The translations under genes and the position numbers were made by a program. A DNA stretch of 64,000 nt from Biomaibacter acetigenes (GTDB taxonomy: Bacteria; Bacillota; Thermosediminibacteria; Thermosediminibacterales; Tepidanaerobacteraceae): NCBI RefSeq assembly GCF_003691585.1, contig NZ_CP033169.1:434001-498000 (forward strand), in the 5' to 3' direction. Each line of letters starts with the position of its first letter. Position 1 is the first letter of the stretch. A model generated the notes under the pieces. The model was not told the origin of the DNA. It saw only the letters and a list, made by a program, of their open reading frames with translations, and did no database searches. Positions 15,545 to 25,400 of this stretch are shown piece after piece.

Positions 15545-16368
15545 AAATAAGAAGTGTTTACAATTCGCTGACAAAAGCAGAAAAAAAAGTTGCAGATTAT
15601 GTATTTGAAAATCCCGAAGATATTATTTACCTGTCGGTTACAGAACTCGCTGAAAAATGTGGTATAGGTGAAACAACGATAATTAGATTCTGCAGACATA
15701 TAGGTATGACGGGGTTTCAGGAACTTAAACTCAATATGGCTAAGGATATAGTGGAACCCGAAACAAGTATTCATGAAAGTATTTCATATGATGATTCTAT
15801 TCCTATATTAGTCCAGAAAATAACGAATGAAAACATGATGACATTATCAAATACTGTAAAACTTTTATCTATGGATGCCCTGGAAAAAGCGGTAGATTTA
15901 ATAATTAATGCTGATAAAATAGAATTTTTTGGGGTTGGCGCCTCGGGATATACGGCATTGGATGCAAAATATAAGTTCCTCCGATTGGGTCTAAAAGTAG
16001 ATGCGAATCTGGATGCGCATATACAGGCAATATCCGCAGTAAACCTCGGGGAACGAGATGTCGCAGTCGGTATATCTTTTTCGGGCAGCACTAAAGATAC
16101 TGTTGAAACCTGTAGACTGGCAAAGAACTCTGGAGCTAAAGTTATATGTATAACAAATTATGCAAGATCACCTATCACATCCGTTGCAGATATTGTCCTG
16201 TTGACGGCTGCCAAGGAAACACCGCTTAGGAGCGGCGCGTTAACATCAAAGATAGCACAACTTCATTTGTTGGATATCCTGTACACTGCTGTGGCGATTA
16301 AAATGAGAGATAAAGCATTACAGGGACTTAATAAGACTGCTAAAGCCGTTTTAGATAAATTGTATTAG
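15538..16368 (+). CDS. MurR/RpiR-family regulator with no canonical start codon
   Basis: A regulator of sugar-phosphate genes. The DNA-binding part reads IRSVYNSLTKAEKKVADYVFENPEDIIYLSVTELAEKCGIGETTIIRFCRHIG, and the SIS domain follows (IEFFGVGASGYTALDAKYKFLRLG, VGISFSGSTKDTVETCRLAKNSGAKVICIT). The frame is open from 15514, but no ATG, GTG or TTG occurs before 15706, and starting there would remove the whole DNA-binding domain. An ATA at 15538, overlapping the nanE stop, or an ATT at 15517 are candidates. An indel in the sequence would explain it too. It probably senses the amino-sugar phosphate made by this operon. Confidence 0.85.
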   Translation: MLKIRSVYNSLTKAEKKVADYVFENPEDIIYLSVTELAEKCGIGETTIIRFCRHIGMTGFQELKLNMAKDIVEPETSIHESISYDDSIPILVQKITNENMMTLSNTVKLLSMDALEKAVDLIINADKIEFFGVGASGYTALDAKYKFLRLGLKVDANLDAHIQAISAVNLGERDVAVGISFSGSTKDTVETCRLAKNSGAKVICITNYARSPITSVADIVLLTAAKETPLRSGALTSKIAQLHLLDILYTAVAIKMRDKALQGLNKTAKAVLDKLY

Positions 16369-16376
16369 GTGATAGC

Positions 16377-17275
16377 ATGAAAAAAGTTATCGGTATTGAC
16401 ATAGGTGGGACCAAAATACTGGGAGGAATAATCGACTCTGAAGGGAAATTGATTGAAATCAGGGAACTTACCACCGATGCCGGCCAGGGAAGAGTTGCAA
16501 TATTAAACAATATTTTCAGAATTATAGACGGGATTATTGATAGAAACATTGAAGGCATAGGAGTAGGTTCGGCTGGGAGGATTAATTATAATACAGGTGT
16601 TGTGGATTATGCTACGAATAATCTTCCCGGCTGGTCACAATTTAAATTAAAAGAAGCTCTGGAACAAAAATATAATATCCCCGTAATTGCAGACAATGAT
16701 GTTAATGCGGCGGCAATAGGTGAAAAATGGGTTGGTGCAGCCAGGAATTATAAAAATTTTGTGATGCTTACCCTGGGGACCGGTGTGGGTGGAGCGATTG
16801 TTTTGAATGGAGATATAATTAGAGGTTCTCATTGGGGTGCAGGTGAAACAGGCCATATGATATTATATCCCGATGGGAGGCAATGTAACTGCGGCCATAA
16901 GGGCTGCCTGGAACAATATGTATCGGGGAGCGCCATATCTAAAAGATATAATCATTTGGCAGGTTTTGAAAGGGTAAGAAATGCAAAAGAGGTTTTTGAA
17001 CTTCTAAAAAAGAAAATGACAGTTATGCAAAAGCAGTCGTTACCGAGTTTATAAAATCTCTATCGACGGCAATTGTAAGCTTGAAAAATATAATAGATCC
17101 AGAGTTGTTCATTATAGGAGGAGGGCTGATAAATTCAAGAGAATTATGGTGGGATGAATTAATCAGATTACTCGGAAATGACGTGAAAATTGTCGGTGCT
17201 GTTCTTGGGAATAAAGCCGCTATATTTGGGGCGGCAAGGTTAATACTTGACATAGTATCTGATGAATACAAGTGA
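16377..17275 (+). CDS. nanK: ROK-family sugar kinase, ManNAc kinase-like (frameshifted)
   Basis: The kinase phosphorylates an amino sugar, most likely ManNAc given nanE two genes earlier. Visible are the ATP motif VIGIDIGGTKILGG, the catalytic-region Asp in VIADNDVNAAAIGE, LTLGTGVGGAIVLNG and the ROK zinc site GETGHMILYPDGRQCNCGHKGCLEQY. The frame breaks at the A-run 17006-17011 (CTA AAA AAG). A -1 shift there continues as ENDSYAKAVVTEFIKSLSTA and then DPELFIIGGGLI, giving a full-length kinase. The heptamer A-AAA-AAG is a classic slippery site, but a homopolymer assembly error is equally possible. Confidence 0.85.
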
Positions 17276-17289
17276 GGGGATGTTGAGGC

Positions 17290-18821
17290 ATGGGAACAAA
17301 AATTATGTATATAACGCTGGATGAGCGGCCATGTAACTTTATATATCCTGAAATGATCCTTGGCATCAGCGATATAGAGATCATAAAACCGCCTTTTGAA
17401 ATACTGGGATACAAGAAGAGGCCTGCTGATATTGATAAACTGGCCAAATGGATGAAGGAAAATATAAGAAGTGTGAGCTACCTTATAATGTCCATTGACA
17501 TGTTTCTTTTTGGCGGTCTTGTTCCATCCAGATTACATGAAAAATTTCTGGATGAATGTATTGATAGATTGAACATGCTTAGAGATTTTAAGGAGATAAA
17601 CAGGGATTTAAAGATATATGCTTTTAATCTTATTATGAGGGTTCCTTCATATAACAGCGCTGATGAGGAACCGGACTATTATGAGTTTTATGGAGAAAGA
17701 ATATTTCAGATGGGAGTTTTGACGGATAAGATAGAGCAAAATGTTGCATCTGATGAAGAAAAAGTTCAACTTGAAAGAATAAAAAATGAGATTCCTCGTG
17801 AATTTTTAAAAGATTATTTACAAAGAAGAGAAATAAATCACAAGGTGAGTCAGACAGTTGTGGATTTTGTCGAGGAAGGCATCATTGATTTTCTGATAAT
17901 CCCTATGGATGATTGTTCTGAATATGGATTTTCTGCAAAAGAACGCAGGAATATCATGAGTAAAATTCGTGGAAAGGGGTTATTCCATAAAATTTATTCA
18001 TATCCCGGGGCGGATGAGGTGGGCAGTGTATTAGTTGCCAGGGCATTTAATATGATAAAAAATTATGAACCGAAGGTATTTATAAGATATTCTTCAATTA
18101 TCGGGCCCACTTTGATACCCAGATTAGAAGATAGAAGTATTCATGAAACTGTAAAGTATCAAATAATTGCGGGCGGAGGTGTGGTTGTAGATAATTCCCG
18201 CGATTGCGATTTTGTATTGATGGTAAATGCACCTTCGCAAAATACTCTTAGATTCTACGACGGATATCAATCCATATTCAAAAAAATCGAAATAAATGAC
18301 CCCTTCAGGAATATAATGAATTCGTACTTGCCGCCAAATATTATATTGAGGAAGGCATACCATGTGCTTTAGCAGATGTGGCGCAGGTCAATGAAGCCGA
18401 TGAGGATATGCTGGTATTGCTTAAAAATTATAAATTATTGAATAATGTATTATCCTATGCTGGATGGAATACGTCATCCAATACGCTCGGCACGGTTATA
18501 TCCCATAGCATGATAGCTTCGTATTTCATCAAAAATGGGGAATTCAATCCTGAAACCGAATATGAGTCAAATAAATTCTTATTTCAAAGATATCTCGAAG
18601 ATTGGGGATACCAGAATCATATAAGGCGTTATATCATAAACCTGCTTGATGAAATGAAAGTGACTTATTTTGACCTGGGCGATAAAAAAGATGTTATAGC
18701 AAGTATAATAAGAGATAAATTATATGAATTTAAAAATGATAATTTAACTGGATTTGATTACGATTTTAAGGTATCGATCCCCTGGAACAGGCTTTATGAA
18801 ATTCAAATCAATTTTATATAA
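17290..18821 (+). CDS. DUF4127 family protein (frameshifted)
   Basis: A protein of about 510 residues of the DUF4127 family, whose biochemical role I do not know. It starts MYITLDERPCNFIYPEMI and has LIMSIDMFLFGGLVPSR, IPMDDCSEYGFSAKERR, YPGADEVGSVLVARAF and a C-terminal AGWNTSSNTLGTVISHSMIA. The first frame ends at 18372. The true continuation switches frame at 18316-18318, where a -1 change gives FRNIM-EFVLAAKYYIEEGIPCALADVAQVNEADED. Start ATG at 17290, after GGGGATG. Its place between the kinase and the sugar transporter suggests a role in the same amino-sugar pathway. Confidence 0.8.
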
Positions 18822-19037
18822 TTGATTTTTGAAAAAATCTAAGCCATAAAAACGCGTCTCATATAAATCATAAAATATAAAAAACAAGGGGGTATGTATT
18901 TTTTAAAAATAATCCTGGGTTGTATAATTTAAAAATTCAAGTTTCACCCGTTAGTGTCACCCAAATGCAGATTATATTTGTATCAGGCAATAAAAAATAA
19001 CTTAAAAAATTTAATTTTAGAAGGGAGAATCAATCAT

Positions 19038-20333
19038 ATGAAAAAAATAATATCTGAAAAAATAATATCAATACTTATCATTATCGTATTGAGCTTGGGG
19101 ATTGTGAGTTGTGGAGCAAAACAACAGAAAAATGAATCGGCACAAGATGCAGTTAAGAAAGAACCTGTAAAATTAGCATTCTGGCACCTATGGTCTGGAC
19201 CTGAAGCAGAAGCCCTTCAGCAGGTAGTTGATGAATTTAATAAAACTCACGAAGATATTCAGGTATCTTTGGTAAGTACTGATATTCAAAAGCAGCTAAC
19301 TGCACTATCTACCGGTAGCGGTCCTGATATAGCGGGGAATTTTTACTTCAATGTTGCCTCATGGGCAAGTAAAGGGGCAATGCTGGATTTAACTGATTTA
19401 ATTGAAAGGGACAATTACGATACTAACGATTTTGTACCTTCCACATTAAAAACTGTCACATTCAAAGATAGGCTTTATGCATTACCGATTGCAATGCATG
19501 TCAATATGATTTATTACAATAAAAAATTATTACAGGAAGCGGGATATAATAGTTTCCCCGAAAAACTTAGCGAATTTAAAACAATGATAGAAAAACTTAC
19601 CATAAAAAAGAATGGAAATTTAGAGAAACTTGGCTATGTACCTACTGCTGACCCGGGACTTTTCAATCTATCCGCATTATTTGGCGCAAAATATGTATCT
19701 GATGATGGGAAACAAATCTTAGAAGATCCGGCTATTATTAATGCTTTCAAGTTTGACAAAGAATTTGCGGATAAGTTCGGGTATGAAGATATAAAGAAGT
19801 ATACCTCATCTTTCGGAAAATATATGTCACCGGAAAACCCCTTCTTTACCGGCCAGGTGGCTGTCAAGTTTGATGGTGAGTGGCTGGCTGTAATGATTGA
19901 TAAATATGCTCCTAATTTAGATTATGGGATTGCGCCTCTACCATACCCGGATGATAAGCCGGAGTTAAAAAATGCAGGATATGCATCTCCAAGCATAATA
20001 TATATTCCAAAATCAACAAAGCATCCGGAAGAAGCCTGGACATTCTTGAAATGGTTGGTCTCTAAAGAACCAATGGTTAAATTTACTTCAAAAATCGGTA
20101 ATTTACCCGCCAGAAGAAGCGCGATGTCCGACCCTGCCTACAGCAGCATAAAAGGCTTTAAAGAATTTTTAGAATATGCGCAGGGTGAAAATGTTCGTTC
20201 AATTCCGCCCATGAAGCCCGAAGCCGAATATGTATCGGAATTGATAGCACAGTACGATCTTGTATTAAACGGAAGCATTTCTCCTGAAGAAGCGATGAAG
20301 AAAATCAAAGCAAAACTGGAACCTGAAATGTAG
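19038..20333 (+). CDS. Sugar ABC transporter substrate-binding lipoprotein
   Basis: A family 1 extracellular solute-binding protein (about 431 residues) anchored by a lipid: the signal peptide ends in the lipobox LGIVSCG. The mature part shows LAFWHLWSGPEAEALQQVVDEFNKTH, GPDIAGNFYFNVASWASKGAMLDLTDLIERD, LYALPIAMHVNMIYYNKKLL, and near the end SKSTKHPEEAWTFLKWL-type features. The ATG at 19038 is chosen because AAGGGAG precedes it and the signal peptide starts there. It is followed by two permeases but no ATPase, so a shared MsmK-type ATPase elsewhere is likely. Context suggests an amino-sugar ligand. Confidence 0.92.
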   Translation: MKKIISEKIISILIIIVLSLGIVSCGAKQQKNESAQDAVKKEPVKLAFWHLWSGPEAEALQQVVDEFNKTHEDIQVSLVSTDIQKQLTALSTGSGPDIAGNFYFNVASWASKGAMLDLTDLIERDNYDTNDFVPSTLKTVTFKDRLYALPIAMHVNMIYYNKKLLQEAGYNSFPEKLSEFKTMIEKLTIKKNGNLEKLGYVPTADPGLFNLSALFGAKYVSDDGKQILEDPAIINAFKFDKEFADKFGYEDIKKYTSSFGKYMSPENPFFTGQVAVKFDGEWLAVMIDKYAPNLDYGIAPLPYPDDKPELKNAGYASPSIIYIPKSTKHPEEAWTFLKWLVSKEPMVKFTSKIGNLPARRSAMSDPAYSSIKGFKEFLEYAQGENVRSIPPMKPEAEYVSELIAQYDLVLNGSISPEEAMKKIKAKLEPEM

Positions 20334-20351
20334 AGGTCTACCGCGTCGCAT

Positions 20352-20391
20352 GCGTCTTTCATCTTCACCTTTGGATGAAGATGAAAGACGC
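20352..20391 (+). terminator. Perfect 16-bp hairpin between binding protein and permease genes
   Basis: GCGTCTTTCATCTTCA (20352-20367) pairs without mismatch with TGAAGATGAAAGACGC (20376-20391), followed by CCTCTT. With no long T-tract it is more likely a 3' stabilising or partial-termination element, which would raise the amount of binding protein over permease. Confidence 0.7.
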
Positions 20392-20435
20392 CCTCTTACT
20401 GGGGAATTTACCGCAAGCGAATGGAGAGAAATAAA

Positions 20436-21341
20436 ATGAAAAACAGACTGAAAGATAATATATATGGAGTAATTTTTTCATGTCCCTGGTTAATCGGTTT
20501 TATTATTTTTACGATTTATCCAATTTTGCTTTCATTATATTACAGTTTTACTGATTTTAACATATTTCAACCTCCGAACTGGGTTGGAATGAAAAATTAT
20601 ATTGACCTTTTTCATGATGAAAATTTTTACAAAAGCATATGGAATACCACTTACATCACTATCCTGGGTGTGCCTTTAAGCATTATTTCCGGGCTTTTAA
20701 TGGCTATACTGGTTAATAACAAGGTAAAAGGGCAGTCATTTTTCAGAACTATTTATTTCATACCATCGATTATTCCTATAGTGGCATCATCCATTCTGTG
20801 GATGTGGTTATTCAATGCAAAAAATGGATTGATAAATGTTATTTTAAAAAGCTTACATCTTTATCAACCAGGCTGGTTGGTTGACGCCGCATGGACTAAG
20901 ATCTCCCTTATAATCATAGGAATATGGGGTAGCGGGATGATTATGGTGGTTTTTCTGGCAGCACTGCAGGATGTTCCCAAAAACCTTTATGAAGCGGCAG
21001 AAATTGATGGAGCTAACGGTTTGCAAAAATTCTTTTACATTACGCTGCCTTCAATATCGCCGGTAATTTTTTTTGAAGTTATAATTGGTATAATCGCATC
21101 ACTGCAATATTTTACCCAGGCTTATGTTATACTTTCAACTGATAGCTATACGGGGGCGAATGGGGGACCGGAAAATTCGATGCTATTTTACACCATCTCC
21201 CTGTACTACAACGCATTTCAATATCTTAAAATGGGGAAAGCTTCGGCAATGGCATGGATCCTTTTCATCATTGCATGCGTTATAACCTGGGGTGTGTTCA
21301 GAAGCTCAAATAAATGGGTCTTTTACGGTAGAGGTGAATGA
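20436..21341 (+). CDS. Sugar ABC transporter permease 1 (MalF type)
   Basis: An inner-membrane permease of the carbohydrate uptake-1 family with about six membrane helices. It begins IYGVIFSCPWLIGFIIFTIYPILLSLYYSFTDFN, typical of this subunit, and contains the EAA loop YEAAEIDGANGLQKFFYITLPSISPV that docks on the ATPase. The ATG at 20436 is preferred since GGAGAG lies seven bases before it; an ATG at 20421 overlaps that site. It pairs with the next gene and the preceding binding protein. Confidence 0.92.
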   Translation: MKNRLKDNIYGVIFSCPWLIGFIIFTIYPILLSLYYSFTDFNIFQPPNWVGMKNYIDLFHDENFYKSIWNTTYITILGVPLSIISGLLMAILVNNKVKGQSFFRTIYFIPSIIPIVASSILWMWLFNAKNGLINVILKSLHLYQPGWLVDAAWTKISLIIIGIWGSGMIMVVFLAALQDVPKNLYEAAEIDGANGLQKFFYITLPSISPVIFFEVIIGIIASLQYFTQAYVILSTDSYTGANGGPENSMLFYTISLYYNAFQYLKMGKASAMAWILFIIACVITWGVFRSSNKWVFYGRGE

Positions 21342-21342
21342 A

Positions 21343-22188
21343 ATGGTCGAAAAAAAATACGGTCGAGGTTATAAAAGGATTTACTGCTCATATTTATATA
21401 TTTTATTAATAATTTTTGGTATAGCTTTTATGGTGCCTATAATATGGATGTTGTCTACATCCCTAAAGACTCCCGCTGAGATTTATCAGCATCATCCTAA
21501 AATAATTCCGTCCAGATTAGAATGGCGAAACTACATTGATGCGGTTACATCAATTCCATATTTTAAATATGTCTGGAATACAACCGTGATTTCCTTTTTT
21601 TCCGTAGCAGGGCAATTGTTTGCTGCTCCGTTGGTTGCATATTCTATTTCCAAAATCAAATGGCCTGGTAGTAAAATAGTATTTGCCCTTATTATAAGCA
21701 CCATGTTTTTACCCTATCAAGTGACGATGATACCGGTGTATATGATTTATTACAAGCTCGGCCTTGTTGGAACTTTTGTTCCATTGATTCTCCCTAATTT
21801 CTTTGGCTATGCTTTTTACATCTTTTTGTTGCGACAGTTTATAATTACAATTCCCGATTCTTTAATTGAAGCGGCGAAGATAGACGGGGCTTCGGAATTT
21901 AGAATTTACTGGCAGATAATACTTCCCCTCATTAAACCGGCTTTAACGACAGTTGCAGTATTTACTTTCCTGGGAAGCTGGTCTGATTTTTTAGGACCGC
22001 TTATATATTTGAATGAGGAAAACATGTACACGTTATCTCTTGGATTACGGCAGTTCCTCACGGAACATAGCATCGCATGGGGGCCATTGATGGCTGCAAC
22101 TACAATTTTCATCATTCCAACGATAATAATTTTCTTTCTGGCCCAAAAACAATTTATCGAAGGTATCTCTACAACTGGAAATAAGTAA
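21343..22188 (+). CDS. Sugar ABC transporter permease 2 (MalG type)
   Basis: The second membrane subunit of the same importer. It shows IAFMVPIIWMLSTSLKTPAEIY at the N-terminus and the EAA loop IEAAKIDGASEFRIYWQIILPLIKPALTT, plus the C-terminal AQKQFIEGISTTGNK typical of MalG-type subunits. The ATG at 21343 lies one base after the previous stop and has GAGGTG upstream. It ends the amino-sugar operon. Confidence 0.92.
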   Translation: MVEKKYGRGYKRIYCSYLYILLIIFGIAFMVPIIWMLSTSLKTPAEIYQHHPKIIPSRLEWRNYIDAVTSIPYFKYVWNTTVISFFSVAGQLFAAPLVAYSISKIKWPGSKIVFALIISTMFLPYQVTMIPVYMIYYKLGLVGTFVPLILPNFFGYAFYIFLLRQFIITIPDSLIEAAKIDGASEFRIYWQIILPLIKPALTTVAVFTFLGSWSDFLGPLIYLNEENMYTLSLGLRQFLTEHSIAWGPLMAATTIFIIPTIIIFFLAQKQFIEGISTTGNK

Positions 22189-22224
22189 TTAAAAAAGGTA
22201 ACTACAAAGAAGGCGTTTTATCTC

Positions 22225-22253
22225 TTTACAAGTTTAATATATTAAAGTATAAT
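22225..22253 (+). promoter_or_regulatory. Sigma-A-type promoter of the amino acid ABC operon
   Basis: TTTACA (22225-22230) and TATAAT (22248-22253) are separated by exactly 17 bp, 35 bp before the binding-protein start codon. Confidence 0.75.
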
Positions 22254-22287
22254 AGGACCAGAATTTTTTCGGAGAGGAGAATTTCTT

Positions 22288-23190
22288 TTGAAGAAAATAT
22301 TTTCTCTTATTCTGGTTCTATTTTTTATTGCAGCAGTTGTAGCAGGATGCGGACAGAAAGCTGCGGACACTTCCGGGGCAAACACATCAAATCAGGCAGC
22401 CCAAAATAATCAAAACCAAACCGCCGAATCCAACAATTCCGGAAATGGCGCCGCCAATACAGGTTCGGACGATTCCCTGGAAAGGGTCAAGAAAGCCGGC
22501 AAGATAACCATAGGAATCGATGATGCTTTCCCGCCGCTGGAATTCCGGGATGACAAAAATCAGCTGGTGGGCTATGATATCGACCTTTCAAGAGAAGCCG
22601 CAAAAAGGCTGGGAGTTGAAGCAGAGTGGATACCCACCGAATGGAATGGGGTTATCCTCGCCTTGAACTCAAAGAAGTTTGACATAATCTGGTCCGGTAT
22701 GAGCATGACCGCCGACAGGGCAAAACAGGTGGAATTTTCTCCAGCTTACCTGAATGAAGCCCAGGTGGTGGTGGTAAAGGCCAATGATGACTCCGTAAAG
22801 ACCCAGGATGATTTAAAGGGCAAAATCGTGGGCACCCAGCTTGGCAGCACCAGTGAGGAAGCCGCCAACAAGATTGAAGGCCTGAAAGAACTCAAGAAAT
22901 ACTCTAAATTCACCGAGGCCTTCCTTGACCTGGCCAACAACAGGACCCAGGCCATAGTGGTGGACGAACTGGTAGGGCGCTACTACATGACCAAGAGGCC
23001 CAATGAATTTAAGGTAGCCTTCCCCCTGGTAAAAGAACCCATAGGCATAGCCTTCCGCAAAGAGGATAAGGCCTTGAGGGAAGCCCTGGTCAAGGTCCTT
23101 GAGGAAATGAAGCAGGACGGCACCATGGCTCAGATTTCCAAGAAATGGTTTGGAGAGGATATATCCACTCTTGAAGATATAAAATTTTAA
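22288..23190 (+). CDS. Polar amino acid ABC transporter substrate-binding lipoprotein
   Basis: A family 3 solute-binding protein, 300 residues. The signal peptide ends in the lipobox VVAGCG, then a Ser/Asn/Gln-rich linker tethers the domain LERVKKAGKITIGIDDAFPPLEFRDDKNQLVGYDIDLSREAAKRLG. The ligand-site pattern WSGMSMTADRAKQVEFSPAY is clear. The start is TTG at 22288 with GGAGAGGAG upstream. It forms an operon with the permease and ATPase; the amino acid is not known. Confidence 0.94.
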   Translation: MKKIFSLILVLFFIAAVVAGCGQKAADTSGANTSNQAAQNNQNQTAESNNSGNGAANTGSDDSLERVKKAGKITIGIDDAFPPLEFRDDKNQLVGYDIDLSREAAKRLGVEAEWIPTEWNGVILALNSKKFDIIWSGMSMTADRAKQVEFSPAYLNEAQVVVVKANDDSVKTQDDLKGKIVGTQLGSTSEEAANKIEGLKELKKYSKFTEAFLDLANNRTQAIVVDELVGRYYMTKRPNEFKVAFPLVKEPIGIAFRKEDKALREALVKVLEEMKQDGTMAQISKKWFGEDISTLEDIKF

Positions 23191-23252
23191 TTGATATTTC
23201 GCGTATCCGGGGTGGCAAGTTTGCCACCTTAATACTTTATTGAGGTGAACAA

Positions 23253-23903
23253 ATGGATTTCGTATACATGAGAAATTTGGTCCCGATCCTGGGGCTGGGA
23301 GCCGTGACCACCGTTGAGCTTACCATCCTCTCGGTGGTTTTCGGGACTTTTTTGGGACTCATACTGGCTCTTATGAAAATTTCTTCCAACATGTTTTTTT
23401 CCAGAATAGCGGGGTTTTATATCTATGTGATGAGGGGAACGCCACTGCTTTTGCAGCTCTTTGCCATCTATTACGGCGGACCGTCTTTAGGCATTAATCT
23501 ACCTCCCTTCGTGGCGGCGGTTTTGGGCATGAGCCTCAATTCTGCAGCCTATGTAGCGGAAATAATCAGAGCAGGCATTCAATCCATAGACAAAGGCCAG
23601 ATGGAGGCGGCCAGGGCCCTGGGCATGACCTACGGTCAGGCCATGAGAAGGGTGATACTGCCTCAAGCTTACCGGCGGCTCATCCCCCCTATGGGAAACG
23701 AGTTTATTGCCCTTTTAAAGGATTCTTCCCTGGTTTCCACCATCGCCATGGTAGAGCTCATGCGGGTAGCCCAGCAGATGTACGCCAATTCCTTCAAACC
23801 CATAGAAGTATTCACCCTGGCGGGTATTTATTATCTTCTTCTTACATCGGTTTTCACGGTGGTTTTCGGTAAGATGGAGAGGAGGTTCTCAGTATATGAG
23901 TAA
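23253..23903 (+). CDS. Polar amino acid ABC transporter permease
   Basis: A 216-residue HisM/GlnP-type membrane protein. It shows [43 protein letters not shown] and the EAA-like loop [46 protein letters not shown]. The start ATG has GAGGTG upstream. It overlaps the start of the ATPase gene by eight bases, so the two are translationally coupled. Confidence 0.94.
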   Translation: MDFVYMRNLVPILGLGAVTTVELTILSVVFGTFLGLILALMKISSNMFFSRIAGFYIYVMRGTPLLLQLFAIYYGGPSLGINLPPFVAAVLGMSLNSAAYVAEIIRAGIQSIDKGQMEAARALGMTYGQAMRRVILPQAYRRLIPPMGNEFIALLKDSSLVSTIAMVELMRVAQQMYANSFKPIEVFTLAGIYYLLLTSVFTVVFGKMERRFSVYE

Positions 23904-24660
23904 AGCTTCGGCAAATATGGCTGGTGATGCTCCTATGATTTTTATAGAAAATCTGCAAAAATCTTTCGGGAATTTAAAAGTGCTGGATAACATAAACCTT
24001 GCGGTATCGCCCGGTGAAGTGGTGGTTATCATCGGCCCCAGCGGTTCCGGCAAGAGCACCCTTTTGAGGTGTATCAAGTATCTTGAGAATCCGGAAAGCG
24101 GCAGGATCTTTGTGGAAGGTCAGCCCCTGGAGCCCAAAAATAAATCTTTCAGGGCGCTGCAGCAGGAAATAGGCATGGTGTTCCAGCATTTCAACCTGTT
24201 CCCCCACATGACGGCGCTGGAAAATGTTATGGAAGGTCCGATAACTGTAAAGAAGATGCGCCGGGAAGAGGCTAAAAGAATCGCTATGGACCTTCTGGGC
24301 AAGGTGGGTCTGGCGGATAAAAGGGATGAATACCCCTCCCGCCTTTCCGGTGGCCAGAAGCAGCGGGTGGCCATTGCCAGGGCCCTGGCCATGCAGCCCA
24401 AAGTGATGCTATTTGACGAGCCCACATCGGCCCTGGACCCGGAGCTGGTGGGAGAGGTGCTCTCGGTCATGAAAGGCCTGGCAAGAGACGGCATGACCAT
24501 GATGGTGGTCACTCACGAGATGGGCTTTGCTAGGGAAGTGGCCGACCGGGTGGTGTTCATGGACGACGGCAGGATACTGGAGGAAGATGTGCCCCTCAAT
24601 ATCTTCAAAGCTCCCAGGCACGAGCGTACAAAAAGCTTTCTGGAAAAGATAATAGCATAA
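23896..24660 (+). CDS. Polar amino acid ABC transporter ATP-binding protein
   Basis: A GlnQ/HisP-type ATPase of 254 residues. Walker A is [15 protein letters not shown], the Q-loop is in [19 protein letters not shown], the signature is [17 protein letters not shown] and Walker B is [19 protein letters not shown], with the H-loop in [22 protein letters not shown]. It completes the three-gene importer. Confidence 0.95.
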   Translation: MSKASANMAGDAPMIFIENLQKSFGNLKVLDNINLAVSPGEVVVIIGPSGSGKSTLLRCIKYLENPESGRIFVEGQPLEPKNKSFRALQQEIGMVFQHFNLFPHMTALENVMEGPITVKKMRREEAKRIAMDLLGKVGLADKRDEYPSRLSGGQKQRVAIARALAMQPKVMLFDEPTSALDPELVGEVLSVMKGLARDGMTMMVVTHEMGFAREVADRVVFMDDGRILEEDVPLNIFKAPRHERTKSFLEKIIA

Positions 24661-24766
24661 TTACAAACGGCTGCATTCTACGTTAAGCTATAAGGTGCCC
24701 CGGGAATACAAATTTAGCTAGGACGGTTCATTTTACAAAGTCATACTTAACTTATAAGAAATAACT

Positions 24767-24808
24767 AAACCCCTTTAAGGATTCAAAATCTTTAAGGGGT
24801 TAGTTTTT
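24767..24808 (+). terminator. Terminator of the amino acid ABC operon
   Basis: AACCCCTTTAAGGATT pairs with AATCTTTAAGGGGTT and is followed by AGTTTTTTA. It lies about 105 bp after the ATPase stop codon. Confidence 0.8.
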
Positions 24809-24825
24809 TATATGTAGAATCTCTT

Positions 24826-25125
24826 TTGAGTGGCATTAGGCTATTTTTTTGGAAAAATATATTTGACAACATACATAATTTTCCGGAAGGACTTGCCGTT
24901 GGCGTGGGAGGTTTTTCAAAGGAAGCGCTGTCGCTGACTTTTGCCATAGGTATACAAAATGTTCTGGAAGGTTTGGCTGTGGCGGCAAGCCTCATAGCGG
25001 CCCGTTACGGGGTCGGTTACGCGTCAAGGGTGGCATTTCTGACAGGACTTGTGGAGTCTTTTGGGGCTATTGTAGGAGTTACCATGGTAAATTTTTCTGT
25101 GGCATTTTTGCCCTACGCTCTGTGA
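24826..25125 (+). pseudogene. ZIP-family metal transporter fragment
   Basis: About 90 codons of a ZIP transporter: DNIHNFPEGLAVGVGGF contains the conserved HNFPEG metal site and SLTFAIGIQNVLEGLAVAASL the second site, whose usual Pro is replaced by Leu. The first three helices and the end of the protein are missing, no ribosome site precedes it, and the frame stops after FLPYAL. It is a broken copy. Confidence 0.75.
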
Positions 25126-25128
25126 CCG

Positions 25129-25254
25129 AGGTGTTCCCCGGTGTTAAGGAATTCAGTCTTCTGGATGTCTTTCGGAGAGTCTGGAGGACGGGCAAGCCGG
25201 AGTACCGCGCGGCTGCCCGGCACCGAGAAGTCCTCCTGAAGGAGTGGCGGTAAA
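25129..25254 (+). pseudogene. Possible PAS-domain protein remnant
   Basis: Straight after the ZIP fragment the frame reads EVFPGVKEFSLLDVFRRVWRTGKPEY, then RAAARHREVLLKEWR, a stop, and NYVEPTYT. This resembles a segment of PAS sensor domains (form: FPGV.EFGLLDVFRRVW.TGKPE). Neither start nor remainder is present. The call rests on remembered similarity only. The rest of 25255-25400 holds nothing recognisable except the region expected to carry the gerA promoter. Confidence 0.4.
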
Positions 25255-25400
25255 ACTACGTTGAGCCCACCTACACGACATTGGTATCTTCTTTAATCTG
25301 CTCTGATTATTTTTTTTATTCATCCTATGCCGGGTTAGGGTAATTACTCATAGAATAATATGCCACACTATTAGAGATACTATATAAATACATAAAATAA

